Shown here piece after piece: positions 7,077-16,114 of a DNA stretch of 64,000 nt (the first letter of the stretch is position 1; each line of letters starts with the position of its first letter). A program made the translations under genes and the position numbers. Below the pieces are notes generated by a model that saw only the letters and a list, made by a program, of their open reading frames with translations, was not told where the DNA came from and ran no database searches. Source of the stretch: Lachnospiraceae bacterium (lineage in GTDB: Bacteria > Bacillota > Clostridia > Lachnospirales > Lachnospiraceae); NCBI GenBank assembly GCA_900770345.1, contig CAAGKF010000371.1, forward strand, positions 1 to 64,000, given 5' to 3'.

Positions 7077-8480
7077 CTATGCGTCAGGAAGCTTTCGGAT
7101 GTAGAACAGATCTTCCGGGGCCAGACTTCTGAGATTCCGAAGCATATCCGTCAGCTCCTTATATTCTTCGTCCGTCAGGTATCTCTGCGCCATCTCATAC
7201 TCGGATTTCGCCAAATCAAAGGAGCCGAGATGGACCATGGAGTAGATCAGCCAGTAATAAGCGTAGATGTTGCCCGGTTCGATGGATAAAGACTGCGCAG
7301 CGTATTTGTGAAGGTCATGGTAGCATTCCGCATCTGCCAGCATACGGAGAAGTTCATTTACGATACCCACATACTTCAAATTATAATGGGATGCCGTCAG
7401 CATCAGCCAATGCTCTGCTTCCGCAGAAGTCAGCACGTTTCCTTTGTATATCCTCACGGCCTGCTTCAGTAAATCGATCTTCTCTGAGGTGGACATAGCA
7501 CGGGGAACCGCATCACAGCATTTATCGAATTGCTGCAGATCCGTCATGATATTCAGCTTTGGATTGAGACGGTAGCCATTGGGGGTGCTTTCAATCAGGT
7601 TATGCTGGCAGATCAGGCCAAAGGTGTTGCGCAGTCGAAAAAGCAGCCCGCGCATATTGTTGCTGAGTGCTTCAATGTCCATGCCTTCTTCCGGCCAGAG
7701 GGCCTCCGCCATCTCCCGAGGAGGGATAGAGCTTTTGCGGTTCAGCAGAAGATAGGCAATCAACCGCAGGATTTTCTGCGACTTGATATCTGCTTCTCTC
7801 AGAACGCCCTTGGAGGTATAGATTTCAAGACTTCCAAACAGATTTACCAGGATATCCGTATCCTTTCTGATGTTCTCCGGCTGGATTGCAAAGCGCATTC
7901 TGTCCATCAGCTTCTTTTCGTTGATTATAGACAGTGTAACAAAGGCAAGCATTTTCAACAGGCTGCTCTCTGTCGTATTTTTCTTGGGATTGCGTACCAC
8001 CAGGAACCCCAGTGGTCTCGGCTTCACCGGAACGGCAATAAAGCTCTGGATAGACAGCTTCTGATAGACCGCATATTCTCTCGGTTCCTCATGTTTGATA
8101 CTGCTCACATCCGGGATAATCAGTGCGTCGTTGTTCTCCATGGCCACCAACCACCGCTGCATAATAGAGATTTCTTCAAAATCACGAACCAACTCCTTTG
8201 TACGGTCATGTGGACTTGTGTTGAACCAGACATACGGTGCCCAAACACCGAGATCCATGTCTATCTCCAGAAATCCTGCCCAGTTGGCATCGTAGAAATC
8301 ACAGGCCGTAGACAACGTGCGTGAAATAATATCGTCTGCGTTATCACTTTCGTGAAGCTGGGCTTCCAGATTACGCAGCGTCCGTTCAAACTCCACTGCA
8401 TACCGAACTTCTTCTGTCTGCGGCTGTTTGCTGAGCCTTTGCCGCAGATTCTTCCATAATCCACACTGATTGTTTTCCAT
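7077..8480 (-). CDS. SARP-like regulator (GAF + winged helix + BTAD)
   Basis: This 467-residue transcription factor has a GAF-like sensor region at about 50-200 (...DFYDANWAGFLEID...SFIAVPVKPRPLGFLVV). An OmpR/SARP-type winged helix follows at about 205-300 (SLEIYTSKGVL...SIPPREMAEALWPE...NGYRL). A bacterial transcriptional activator domain with TPR-like helices covers about 310-440 (LNIMTDLQQFDKCCDAV...SLSIEPGNIYAYY). The ATG at 8480 follows AAAGGAGTC; the longer frame to 8543 has no ribosome site. It sits between the cargo operon and the ICE control genes, and phased GTTAG repeats begin 12 bases after its stop. Targets are probably the sigma-like gene or itself. Confidence 0.85.
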   Translation of the reverse strand: MENNQCGLWKNLRQRLSKQPQTEEVRYAVEFERTLRNLEAQLHESDNADDIISRTLSTACDFYDANWAGFLEIDMDLGVWAPYVWFNTSPHDRTKELVRDFEEISIMQRWLVAMENNDALIIPDVSSIKHEEPREYAVYQKLSIQSFIAVPVKPRPLGFLVVRNPKKNTTESSLLKMLAFVTLSIINEKKLMDRMRFAIQPENIRKDTDILVNLFGSLEIYTSKGVLREADIKSQKILRLIAYLLLNRKSSIPPREMAEALWPEEGMDIEALSNNMRGLLFRLRNTFGLICQHNLIESTPNGYRLNPKLNIMTDLQQFDKCCDAVPRAMSTSEKIDLLKQAVRIYKGNVLTSAEAEHWLMLTASHYNLKYVGIVNELLRMLADAECYHDLHKYAAQSLSIEPGNIYAYYWLIYSMVHLGSFDLAKSEYEMAQRYLTDEEYKELTDMLRNLRSLAPEDLFYIRKLPDA

Positions 8481-8517
8481 AGCTGTTGACTCCTTTCTGA
8501 AGGTGTATAATGTAATG

Positions 8518-8560
8518 AAAAAGCCGCAAGATGCCGGAAGCAAATCCGACAGCCTTGCGG
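8518..8560 (-). terminator. Terminator after the XRE gene
   Basis: Arms CCGCAAG (8524-8530) and CTTGCGG (8554-8560) are followed on the minus strand by GCTTTTTC. It separates the XRE regulator from the SARP-like gene, so the latter needs its own start of transcription in the remaining ~35 bases. Confidence 0.7.
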
Positions 8561-8607
8561 TTCTGAGTGAATATATGCGCCATCGGATCTACGCGATCAC
8601 GTTAGCC

Positions 8608-9003
8608 TTATACGGTACATTTTTCTTTCATCTGACAATATGTACAATCATCAGCAGGCATCACACTTTGTTGATAAGAAACCATGCTTTGTGCAAGCGT
8701 AGCAATGACCATCAACGATTGAGGGGAACATTTTCTCAGTGTTGCTGCCAGCTCTGAGTTGATACTGTAGCTCTGACATGAGTATGGATTGTCCATCAGG
8801 AAATAGTCAACAGGCGTATCAAGGAAAGAACTAATCCGCATAAGCAATTCCAAGGACGGCTTCTTTCTCCCTCGCTCAATATCGCTCAGGTGATTCGTTG
8901 CAGTCCCGATTGCAATCGCCATATCCTTTTGCTGAATGTTCATGGATTTCCTCTTTTCCCTCACTCGTATGCCAAGCTGCTGATAATTGATCTCGGTCTG
9001 CAT
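8608..9003 (-). CDS. XRE-family HTH regulator with cysteine tail
   Basis: This 131-residue protein has an N-terminal XRE helix-turn-helix (LGIRVREKRKSMNIQQKDMA...TATNHLSDIERGRKKPSLELLMRI). A predicted helical middle follows, and it ends in a cysteine-bearing tail (C-T-Y-C-x5-C). The start ATG at 9003 has GGGAGGTGAT upstream; an earlier in-frame ATG at 9027 lacks a site. XRE factors of this size usually repress ICE transfer genes or their own promoter, and a perfect 8-base dyad lies at 9081-9111. The cysteine tail might bind metal or sense redox, which is speculative. Confidence 0.88.
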   Translation of the reverse strand: MQTEINYQQLGIRVREKRKSMNIQQKDMAIAIGTATNHLSDIERGRKKPSLELLMRISSFLDTPVDYFLMDNPYSCQSYSINSELAATLRKCSPQSLMVIATLAQSMVSYQQSVMPADDCTYCQMKEKCTV

Positions 9004-9080
9004 CAAAATCACCTCCCTGCGTTGCATTTTTGCTATTTTCTCTATATTTATTATATAGCGGCAACCTCAAATCATAAATA

Positions 9081-9111
9081 ATCCAACAAATCAATAACAA
9101 TGCTGTTGGAT
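9081..9111. promoter_or_regulatory. Operator-like dyad upstream of the XRE gene
   Basis: ATCCAACA (9081-9088) and TGTTGGAT (9104-9111) are perfect 8-base inverted arms, centred about 93 bases before the XRE start and next to a TATAAT. This is a typical place for autoregulation by an XRE dimer. Confidence 0.5.
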
Positions 9112-9144
9112 GAAGTTGTGAAAAATTTTTGAGTTCCAAGCAAA

Positions 9145-9183
9145 TAGAAAATAGCCGGAAACGCATCAACGTTCCCGGCTATT
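9145..9183 (-). terminator. Terminator of the polysaccharide operon
   Basis: 14-base arms (9150-9163 and 9170-9183) with one mismatch and a 6-base loop are followed on the minus strand by TTTTCTATTTG. It lies about 200 bases after the VanZ gene, the last gene of the cargo operon. Confidence 0.6.
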
Positions 9184-9379
9184 AATTCATCTTTATATCC
9201 GCCAAATGTATATTATGTTTGATGCACAGCTTATTGCATCTGCGCAAATCGTTTTGGTACATATTACAAATTCAAGAAAGTGCTGGATATGTCGTTCCGT
9301 GATGGTCATGCTGTCAGCAGTGCATCTGCGTCGGAAAAGTCCACTTCCGTCAATACAGGAAATCGGATTTTTGCATTTG

Positions 9380-9916
9380 TCAGCTTGACTTCCGGCCAAA
9401 TACTTTCCGGTTATTCTCAAATCCCAAGCTAACCAATAGCGACATGGCTCCTAAAAATGCTCCCATCGTGTTGCAGATTACGTCATCTGCTTCGGCCATT
9501 CCAACAGAACAAACGTATTGGGTCAATTCAATTCCCACACTGAGCAGAAAGCCTGCGAGCGTTGTTACACCGATCCTCATCCCCATGCGCAGCTTCCGCG
9601 GCAACGCATTTGAGAGCGTCAACCCCAATGGGAAAAAGAGAAAGACATTCATCAGCATTTCACGGTAGAGTTCAGGCTGCTCCTGCGCGGCTGCGAGGGT
9701 GGATAGTGGGCGGAGGTTCACTTGATAAACCCCGGGTGTACGGGTAAAGATCGTGACATAGAGGATGACAATTATTATTATGCAAGATAGGACTGCATTG
9801 GTTACTACCCAGGTCTTCCCTTTGACGTTTCGGCAGAGGCATGTCCACCCAATCAGCAGCAACAGTATCAGAAAACATGTTGCCCATAAGCTCATGGCAT
9901 AGATTTTTTGAAGCAT
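9380..9916 (-). CDS. VanZ-like membrane protein
   Basis: This 178-residue membrane protein has about five hydrophobic segments. The VanZ family pattern is clear: NVFLFFPLGL near 90, GIELTQ near 128, and EADDVICNTMGAFLG near 142-156. VanZ relatives are linked to teicoplanin resistance in some species, but most sit in cell-envelope or polysaccharide loci with unknown roles. It is the last gene of the cargo operon, 6 bases after the FrhB-like gene, so a role in glycan assembly is more likely than antibiotic resistance. Confidence 0.85.
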   Translation of the reverse strand: MLQKIYAMSLWATCFLILLLLIGWTCLCRNVKGKTWVVTNAVLSCIIIIVILYVTIFTRTPGVYQVNLRPLSTLAAAQEQPELYREMLMNVFLFFPLGLTLSNALPRKLRMGMRIGVTTLAGFLLSVGIELTQYVCSVGMAEADDVICNTMGAFLGAMSLLVSLGFENNRKVFGRKSS

Positions 9917-9922
9917 ATTCTG

Positions 9923-11086
9923 CTACCGTTTCAATCGGGAGATCACCCGTCCCAGCAGGCTCTTTTCCCGGCGCGCCCTGTCCAATTCTTCCTTTGTCGG
10001 TTCACAGCAGGCAGCAACTAATTTGTCAAAAGGCTCTTGACCATATCCTGCCCAGAACATATCGTAGCGGGCGGGCTTCTTGATTGGTACGAGTACGGCG
10101 GAATTGAAGGAAAATGCTGCCTCTGCGGCAGGTCTGGTTTGCAATTGCTCTTTGCACGCCTCAAAAAGCCCGCGGCCATTCTCACTGTGGAGCAGGATCA
10201 GAGAGGTGCCCTGCGGGTTGCATATCTCCGGCTGCAGACCTTTTGCACCCCAGTAATCCGTCAGTGTGATATCGCTGCATCGCTCAATGCCTTTAAATTT
10301 GCAGGAAAAACAGGAATTGCGGGAATAGAGGCCCTTGATAAAGCCACACTGATAGGGATTTTCCGCCGCCGGCTGAGAAACCTGGCTGCCGTCTTCAAAT
10401 TCGGCGAGAATGTGATATCCCTCCCAACCGGTGGCTTTGTGCCGGAAGGAAAAATCAGCCAGTTTGCTTCTGTGCTGTGTCTCCAGTTCGGAAGTATATT
10501 TTTCCCATACCATTGGTGACGGGACGCTGTGGCAAGCGGTATCCTGGGTTATCAGCGTCTCATAGTCCCGCCCCAAATAGCTTTTCAGAGCCGCCACCTG
10601 ACAGGGCATCCCGCTGAAATAGACCCAGCGTCCCCTGGACAGGGCTGCTTTCACAGCGGCATAGCAGTCCGCTCCTATGCGGCTCTGTACATATTTGGAG
10701 CTGCACAGGGCGGTAAGCTCCGTGATCGTCTCAACGGCGGTATGTACAACATTAAAGTTGGCATCGAATGCCGCACCAAACACAATCCCGCCCCGGCGAA
10801 TGATCTCCGCTGCGAATACAGGAAAGATCGCGCCGGACGAGGATAAAGGCCAAAGCGTTTCGTCCTTTGCGTATCCGGCCAGGACATCCGTATGAGCTGA
10901 CGTCTGCGGCGGCACGGAGACGGGACATTTCCGGGCGCAGAGACCACAGTCAGTGCATTTCCCGGCATCCACTGTCGGGTGCAAAAAACCGCGTTCATCC
11001 GGACACATCTGTATCGCGGTAACAGGACAGATGGCTTCGCACAAGCCGCAGCCTGTGCAGGCATCAGATATTTGCGTGATGTTCAT
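9923..11086 (-). CDS. FrhB/F420-dehydrogenase beta-like Fe-S protein
   Basis: This 387-residue protein starts with two 4Fe-4S ferredoxin motifs (CTGCGLCEAICP near 13 and CTDCGLCARKCP near 42). The coenzyme F420 hydrogenase beta N- and C-terminal domains follow, with SSGAIFPVFA and FSGMPCQVAALK. Family members in polysaccharide loci are thought to be flavin/Fe-S oxidoreductases acting on sugars and often accompany pyruvyl transferases, one of which is present here. The first 23 bases overlap the end of the acyltransferase gene. Nothing suggests F420 use or methanogenesis. Confidence 0.85.
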   Translation of the reverse strand: MNITQISDACTGCGLCEAICPVTAIQMCPDERGFLHPTVDAGKCTDCGLCARKCPVSVPPQTSAHTDVLAGYAKDETLWPLSSSGAIFPVFAAEIIRRGGIVFGAAFDANFNVVHTAVETITELTALCSSKYVQSRIGADCYAAVKAALSRGRWVYFSGMPCQVAALKSYLGRDYETLITQDTACHSVPSPMVWEKYTSELETQHRSKLADFSFRHKATGWEGYHILAEFEDGSQVSQPAAENPYQCGFIKGLYSRNSCFSCKFKGIERCSDITLTDYWGAKGLQPEICNPQGTSLILLHSENGRGLFEACKEQLQTRPAAEAAFSFNSAVLVPIKKPARYDMFWAGYGQEPFDKLVAACCEPTKEELDRARREKSLLGRVISRLKR

Positions 11087-12071
11087 GGGATATCCTCCTC
11101 CGATTTTTCAGGGAGTGCCAGCAATATCCAAGTAGAAGGCATATTGCCGTTGTTGCCAGAAAAAGCGGGAAATTAGCATCAATGGCTCTGCGCAGAACAA
11201 GGATTACGATTGGCTGCCAGTAATAGATGAAGTTTGCCGCATCCTTACAGGTTGAGGCCAGTCCGGCTTTGTCTGCAAGCGGGTACACAAGGCACAGCTT
11301 GAAAATCAAGAATATTAGCGGATAGAGAAATACCGTTATCACAACCGACTTTGACATACCGGTACAGGTAACGGCAATAATCTCCGCTACAAAAAGGAAC
11401 GCAATCAGTGCAGTTGAACGCAGAAGCTGTTTGCGTGAAAGGGTTATCTTCGGTTTGCCTTCCGAAATCGTCCACCCAAGAACGGTAAAGGGAAAGCCCA
11501 TCAGAAAGATCCGTCGTATAGACTGGAACCAACCGCTGTCAAATAAAACGCTCAAGCCGAGCAATCCGCTGCCGATACCGTAATACGAGGTTCCCAACAG
11601 ACCAATGATATAACATACGACTGCCATCGGCAGCAGCAACCTCGAAAGTCTGATCCTGCAGAACAAGAAAATCATTATCATCGAATAGATGACGCCCACC
11701 AGATACCACAGATGATAGTAGCTGCCGTTAAACAGGAAATCTATCAGCATCCACTTCTTCGATTCATGCAGAAGCGACAGGTTTTGCAGAAAAATGACAG
11801 TGAAATAAACCAGCGACAGCGCGGCATACAAAACGATAGTCTTCAAAAGAGCTGTTGCGACGGCAGAACAGCCTTCGCGGTCAAAGGCTTTTTGCAGAAA
11901 ATAACCGCTTGTGCAGAAAAAGAACGGGACGGCCAATCGGGTCAGTATCTGAATATCACCGTTAGGACGGCCAGCAAACCAGGTAACTGCCTGTGTATGG
12001 ATTGCGATCACCAGAATTGCCGCAAACAGACGGACGATATCAATACTGTTGATGCGGCGGTTATCTGTCAT
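11064..12071 (-). CDS. Acyltransferase 3 family membrane protein
   Basis: This 335-residue integral membrane protein has about ten hydrophobic segments and the acyltransferase-3 start INSIDIVRLFAAILVIAIHT, whose conserved histidine lies in the first segment. FFFCTSGYFLQKAF follows near 55. Such proteins O-acetylate or O-succinylate surface polysaccharides across the membrane. It overlaps the flippase gene by 11 bases and the Fe-S protein gene by 23 bases. Confidence 0.9.
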   Translation of the reverse strand: MTDNRRINSIDIVRLFAAILVIAIHTQAVTWFAGRPNGDIQILTRLAVPFFFCTSGYFLQKAFDREGCSAVATALLKTIVLYAALSLVYFTVIFLQNLSLLHESKKWMLIDFLFNGSYYHLWYLVGVIYSMIMIFLFCRIRLSRLLLPMAVVCYIIGLLGTSYYGIGSGLLGLSVLFDSGWFQSIRRIFLMGFPFTVLGWTISEGKPKITLSRKQLLRSTALIAFLFVAEIIAVTCTGMSKSVVITVFLYPLIFLIFKLCLVYPLADKAGLASTCKDAANFIYYWQPIVILVLRRAIDANFPLFLATTAICLLLGYCWHSLKNRRRISHEHHANI

Positions 12072-13593
12072 GATTTTTCCCCTTCATGTGCGCGAGTATT
12101 TTTGATGCAGGCCCTCTGATGAGTGCTTTTTCATAATCATTCATCATAAAGAAATACGCCAGTACCCAGTAGAGAATAGTATATACGGCAGCGAGGGCAA
12201 AAAAGATCAGCCAATTTTGAACATCCAGCTGGTCCAGCGCAAACCATCCCACGGTGCCCATTACCAGCATCACAGGACACATCCGCAAAATATTCTTCCA
12301 GAACAGCGGAATATCGATGCCGATTTTTTTATAGTAGTACCAGTTGATAATCAAAATGTTTCCCACGACATAGGCAATACAGGTAGCCATGGCCGCGCCA
12401 ATGATACCATAGCGTTCCACCCACCAGAAGGTCAGCCCCACATTCAGCACAGCAATACAGAAATATACGACAGAGCGGAATTTGTGCTTGTTCATGGCGT
12501 AGAGAATATTCAGGCCGGTATTCTGAATCAGGGGGACTGTCACCGGAATCATCACCAGAAGCGCTACATAATAGGCTTCTTCATAGCCCGCGCCGGCCCA
12601 AAGCGCGATAAACTGCCTTCCAAAGGCGACAAACGCGGAAACAATAAAGGATATCAGCAGGAACTGGAGCCGTCCAACCTTGATGAACAAAGCGGTGAAT
12701 TCCGAAGGCGGCGTATCTTTGACCGCCATCTTTGTGATCTTCGGCATAAGAACGCCGCTGATGGCGGTGGAAAGACTGGTGATGTAGCTGTTAAAGGTTG
12801 CGCCGATATTATAAACAGCCGTGGCTACCGAGCCGATGGCCCAACCAATAATGAGTTTGTCTGTGGACCAGAAAAGGATGTCCACGATATTTGCCACAAA
12901 TACAAGCAAAGAGAAGCGGATGATCTCGCTGAGCAGGCCGCCGCCCACAGGCTGAAAACTGGGCCTGATCTGCATCCTGCGGATGACATAGACCGTGTAG
13001 ACGGAATAGGTCACGAAGTTCAGGAGCGTCGCGGACAGCACAAGGCCAACAGAGCCAAAGCCCAGAAAAAGCAGGGCAAGATTCAAGCAAGGCGATACCA
13101 CACTGGTGAGCAGAGAGACCGTCTTACTGAAGATAAATTTTTCGTGCGCCAGGATCATGGAGCTGAACACATTGAAGGGCATAAAAATCGCTGTATTCAG
13201 TGTCATTAACCGTACCAGCCGCTCCAGCAGCTTCAGCTCGTCCGGTGTCAGCGAGCGGCCATATGCCCCCAGATGAAAAGAACAGAATGTGCCTACGATC
13301 AGAACTGCCGCACCGATCACGGAATAAATCTTGATAAACAGACCAAAAACGCGCCGCTCACCGTCCCGGTCGCCTTCGGCCCGGAATTTGGACAGGTAGC
13401 GAACAATCGAGCCGCCGATACCGAAATTCAGCAAACCGATATACCCCATGACCGATTGCGCAATGCCATAGATGCCATACTCGGCCTGCCCCAGCATACG
13501 GAGCATGATGGGGGTGTAGACAAAGGGGATAATGTTTCCGATAATTAGATTGACATAAGAGAGTACCGCTCCCGCTTTCAGTTGGTCTTTCAT
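12061..13593 (-). CDS. Wzx-like polysaccharide flippase (MOP superfamily)
   Basis: This 510-residue protein has about 12-14 membrane segments. The beginning LKAGAVLSYVNLIIGNIIPF..YTPIMLRMLG and the polysaccharide_synt domain are typical of Wzx/oligosaccharide flippases. It would move lipid-linked repeat units across the membrane for the EpsG-type polymerase encoded at 21775-22890. It lies 13 bases after the membrane beta-propeller gene. Confidence 0.93.
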   Translation of the reverse strand: MKDQLKAGAVLSYVNLIIGNIIPFVYTPIMLRMLGQAEYGIYGIAQSVMGYIGLLNFGIGGSIVRYLSKFRAEGDRDGERRVFGLFIKIYSVIGAAVLIVGTFCSFHLGAYGRSLTPDELKLLERLVRLMTLNTAIFMPFNVFSSMILAHEKFIFSKTVSLLTSVVSPCLNLALLFLGFGSVGLVLSATLLNFVTYSVYTVYVIRRMQIRPSFQPVGGGLLSEIIRFSLLVFVANIVDILFWSTDKLIIGWAIGSVATAVYNIGATFNSYITSLSTAISGVLMPKITKMAVKDTPPSEFTALFIKVGRLQFLLISFIVSAFVAFGRQFIALWAGAGYEEAYYVALLVMIPVTVPLIQNTGLNILYAMNKHKFRSVVYFCIAVLNVGLTFWWVERYGIIGAAMATCIAYVVGNILIINWYYYKKIGIDIPLFWKNILRMCPVMLVMGTVGWFALDQLDVQNWLIFFALAAVYTILYWVLAYFFMMNDYEKALIRGPASKILAHMKGKNHDR

Positions 13594-13606
13594 TAGAACA
13601 GCTCCC

Positions 13607-14941
13607 TTAGTCCTTTAATTTATTTTTCACTGACACAAGGATAGAATCAAATGAGATATTTATCAATAATATAGCAATATATGCCGCTACCCAATTAGAC
13701 AGATTTCCAGGCAAAAATCGATATAGGATATATCCGCACGATAGGAGCAAGTTAAATGCAATACAAATGTCCAGATACCATTTTGTAGAACGACATTTTG
13801 GAATTATAATTAATGCCAAAACTTCAAGAAACACAAGTATAAATAACTCGATTCGGAAATATTGCTCAACAGAGTGAAATAGTGTCCGAAAATGATATAA
13901 AAGACTATGCGTGTCAGTTACAGCATCTTGCAATGGTATCATTTTTGAAATATCTTGTTCACGTAGTCCTGATAGATTGCTTACCTGTGTGCCTGAACTG
14001 GAAGATATATACCATTGATTTGCCTGATTAATCACGCCATAGAAGCAGGTTACCATATCATCATGGAATAATAACGCAGGTCGATAAAGGCTGTTCCAGT
14101 ATCCTCCATTATCCACAATAACTTCTGGACTGCTAAATTCTATACCATCTGTACTGACACAATAAAGCACCTGTTGCTTTTCATTATCAATATACGCCAA
14201 ATGATATATACCGAGGTATTCACTTACGGCACCATGCCAAATATCAAGCTCAGAACTCGTTTGGCCGATTGCGCATGGTATAGGTTCAGACCAATGAATA
14301 CCATCCATGCTCTCCTGATAAACAAACGTTCCTTCTGTTCCCCAGAGATCATATCCAATAGCCCACAATTGATATTTTTCACCATTCCAGAGAACAGAAG
14401 GTGACAAATACTCCGTCTGTGCCATAATTTCAAGCTGTCCCCAATGGATTCCATCTTCTGAACATTTCCGCATCAGGAGAAGGGATGTACCATCACCCCC
14501 AAGTGAAACGGATTGCCGCCCTAAATACCAGATTTCCAGTCGGTCTAAATCCTCACGGTACAGAATATGTGGATCCTTTAGTTCATCACATCCTGTTTCT
14601 TCATTGGTGCCAATTGGATTTGCAAGACCCAACGGGGTCTCCCAATACAGCAGATCATTTGATGCGGCTACACAAGGATTTTCCTCCTCACCATCTGCAT
14701 AAGGATAAGGGCTATACGCCATCCAATACGAATATCCATGCCAAGGCTCTTCAAATGATATTACAGATGGATGCGTCGGCTGATTTTCTCCCGCACGGTA
14801 TGTCTCAATATTCAGTCGCACTGTGCTGACAGAATCTGTCGGCTTAATTCCATTAAAGCAATTAATCAAAAAGAGAATGATGCACATACCTGCAGAAATT
14901 AACACTATGAAAATAATTCGTTTTTCATAAGTCTTTTTCAT
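13607..14941 (-). CDS. Membrane-anchored beta-propeller (glycosidase-like) protein
   Basis: This 444-residue protein has one N-terminal membrane segment (IIFIVLISAGMCIILFLI). A large outside domain with repeated blade motifs follows (YWETPLGLANP, GIHWGQ, GIHWSEP, GIEFSSPE), like five-bladed GH32/GH43/GH62-type propellers. Three C-terminal membrane segments end it (about 345-435). Catalytic residues cannot be assigned confidently, so it may bind or trim the polymer rather than hydrolyse it. The ATG at 14941 overlaps the upstream stop as ATGA. The gene is clearly more AT-rich than its neighbours, suggesting separate acquisition. Confidence 0.7.
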   Translation of the reverse strand: MKKTYEKRIIFIVLISAGMCIILFLINCFNGIKPTDSVSTVRLNIETYRAGENQPTHPSVISFEEPWHGYSYWMAYSPYPYADGEEENPCVAASNDLLYWETPLGLANPIGTNEETGCDELKDPHILYREDLDRLEIWYLGRQSVSLGGDGTSLLLMRKCSEDGIHWGQLEIMAQTEYLSPSVLWNGEKYQLWAIGYDLWGTEGTFVYQESMDGIHWSEPIPCAIGQTSSELDIWHGAVSEYLGIYHLAYIDNEKQQVLYCVSTDGIEFSSPEVIVDNGGYWNSLYRPALLFHDDMVTCFYGVINQANQWYISSSSGTQVSNLSGLREQDISKMIPLQDAVTDTHSLLYHFRTLFHSVEQYFRIELFILVFLEVLALIIIPKCRSTKWYLDICIAFNLLLSCGYILYRFLPGNLSNWVAAYIAILLINISFDSILVSVKNKLKD

Positions 14942-16101
14942 TTTAACAACTCCGTCATCGTACACATAGCAAGCGACGGATCACAATAGGATTTCATTGT
15001 TTCGCTCAAATGTTTTTGAACATATTTTCGCTTGGCATACAATGCACAAAACGCTTCCGTTAGTTGCTGCGGCCGACACATATCCTGAACAGGCAAGACA
15101 TAGCCCTCTTCCGTCCCAAATAGATCCCGGGCAATGCCCCGGGCTTTGACAGAGTAACCCACCACCAATGTGGGTACGCAGGTGGAATAGGCCGCAATGG
15201 TCGCGTGAGTCCGGGCGCCGACAAAAAAGCTGCACTGGGAAATGATGTACTTCAGCTCCGGCGCTGTATGATCTTCCACCAACACCAACCTTGGGTCATG
15301 GTTAAAATCATCATACAATCGGCGAAGAACCGTTCGGTCATCGTTGGAAGCCCATACAACATGAGGAATCAGCGCCACAATGGCATCCGTTTCCAAAAGA
15401 ATGTATCGGACTAACCGCTTATAATTCTCGTAGGCCATACCGGCAGATTTTTCATTGGAGATAATCATGGGGCTGATGTTGATCCCGATCACATTTCCTT
15501 GGCATAAGCGGTCATCCAGGGCACACGACTCAAGCTCCATAAAGAACGCGGGGTCTGGCGCAAGGACCGTATTTTTCTGCACACGTTTCACCGCTTCATG
15601 GGTAATGCTCTCCCGGGCAACGATCAAATCATACCGGGCAAGATCTTCCGCAACGGTTTTCTGTTTGACAACATCGGGCTCAATGGAGCAGCCCCAAAGG
15701 ACGGTTTTTACCCTCTGCTTTTGATATGCACGGTTTAGGTAGGCGTAGATTCCCGTTCCGCCATAGCAATAATTATCACCGCCAACGGACAGCGCGATGT
15801 CTGTTTCGGCGCTTGCATCATGAACACCGGGCAAATAATACAACCCGTCCATATCCGTATAGTTGCCGGTCAGTTTCAGCTTCGCATACGCAGACAGAAA
15901 ACGAAGGTCCTTTTTGCGTTCAGACTTGGCCGGAAAAATTTTGGCCAGCGTCTCCAAACCATAGTACCGGTCTTCCTGTGGATTTTCCGATTGAATGCGA
16001 AACGAATTTTTCTCCGTTCCAAGCAGCTTTACCGTTCCGCGAACAATGGCCTCGCAGCCGTGATTGCCGCTGCTGCCATTTCCATACAGGGTAATCTTCA
16101 T
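14938..16101 (-). CDS. Polysaccharide pyruvyl transferase family protein
   Basis: This 387-residue protein has the family start MKITLYGNGSSGNHGCEAIV. A glycine/aspartate-rich core (DIALSVGGDNYCYGG near 100) and a C-terminal ARTHATIAAYS..VPTLVVGYSVKARGIARD (about 300-340) follow. The family (CsaB/WcaK-like) transfers pyruvate from phosphoenolpyruvate to make ketal groups on surface sugars. It lies between a GT4 gene and the beta-propeller gene, with a 4-base overlap to the latter. Confidence 0.9.
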   Translation of the reverse strand: MKITLYGNGSSGNHGCEAIVRGTVKLLGTEKNSFRIQSENPQEDRYYGLETLAKIFPAKSERKKDLRFLSAYAKLKLTGNYTDMDGLYYLPGVHDASAETDIALSVGGDNYCYGGTGIYAYLNRAYQKQRVKTVLWGCSIEPDVVKQKTVAEDLARYDLIVARESITHEAVKRVQKNTVLAPDPAFFMELESCALDDRLCQGNVIGINISPMIISNEKSAGMAYENYKRLVRYILLETDAIVALIPHVVWASNDDRTVLRRLYDDFNHDPRLVLVEDHTAPELKYIISQCSFFVGARTHATIAAYSTCVPTLVVGYSVKARGIARDLFGTEEGYVLPVQDMCRPQQLTEAFCALYAKRKYVQKHLSETMKSYCDPSLAMCTMTELLK

Positions 16102-16114
16102 CCTTTTTCACCAC

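Larger units (their letters stand above)
9004..9379. other. Intergenic region between XRE gene and VanZ gene
   Basis: These 376 bases hold the AT-rich promoter region of the XRE gene (TATAAT on the minus strand near 9050), an operator-like dyad (9081-9111) and the terminator of the cargo operon (9145-9183). The remainder (9184-9379) has weak open frames with no ribosome site or family resemblance. Confidence 0.6.

Noticed and set aside
9193..9420. Minus-strand frame of 75 codons after the VanZ gene
   Set aside because: It overlaps the VanZ gene end, has no ribosome site and reads as random composition.
9380..9916. Glycopeptide resistance from VanZ
   Set aside because: No other van genes are present; VanZ-like proteins are common in envelope loci.
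9923..11086. Methanogenic F420 hydrogenase
   Set aside because: The FrhB-like family is widespread in polysaccharide loci and no hydrogenase partners are present.
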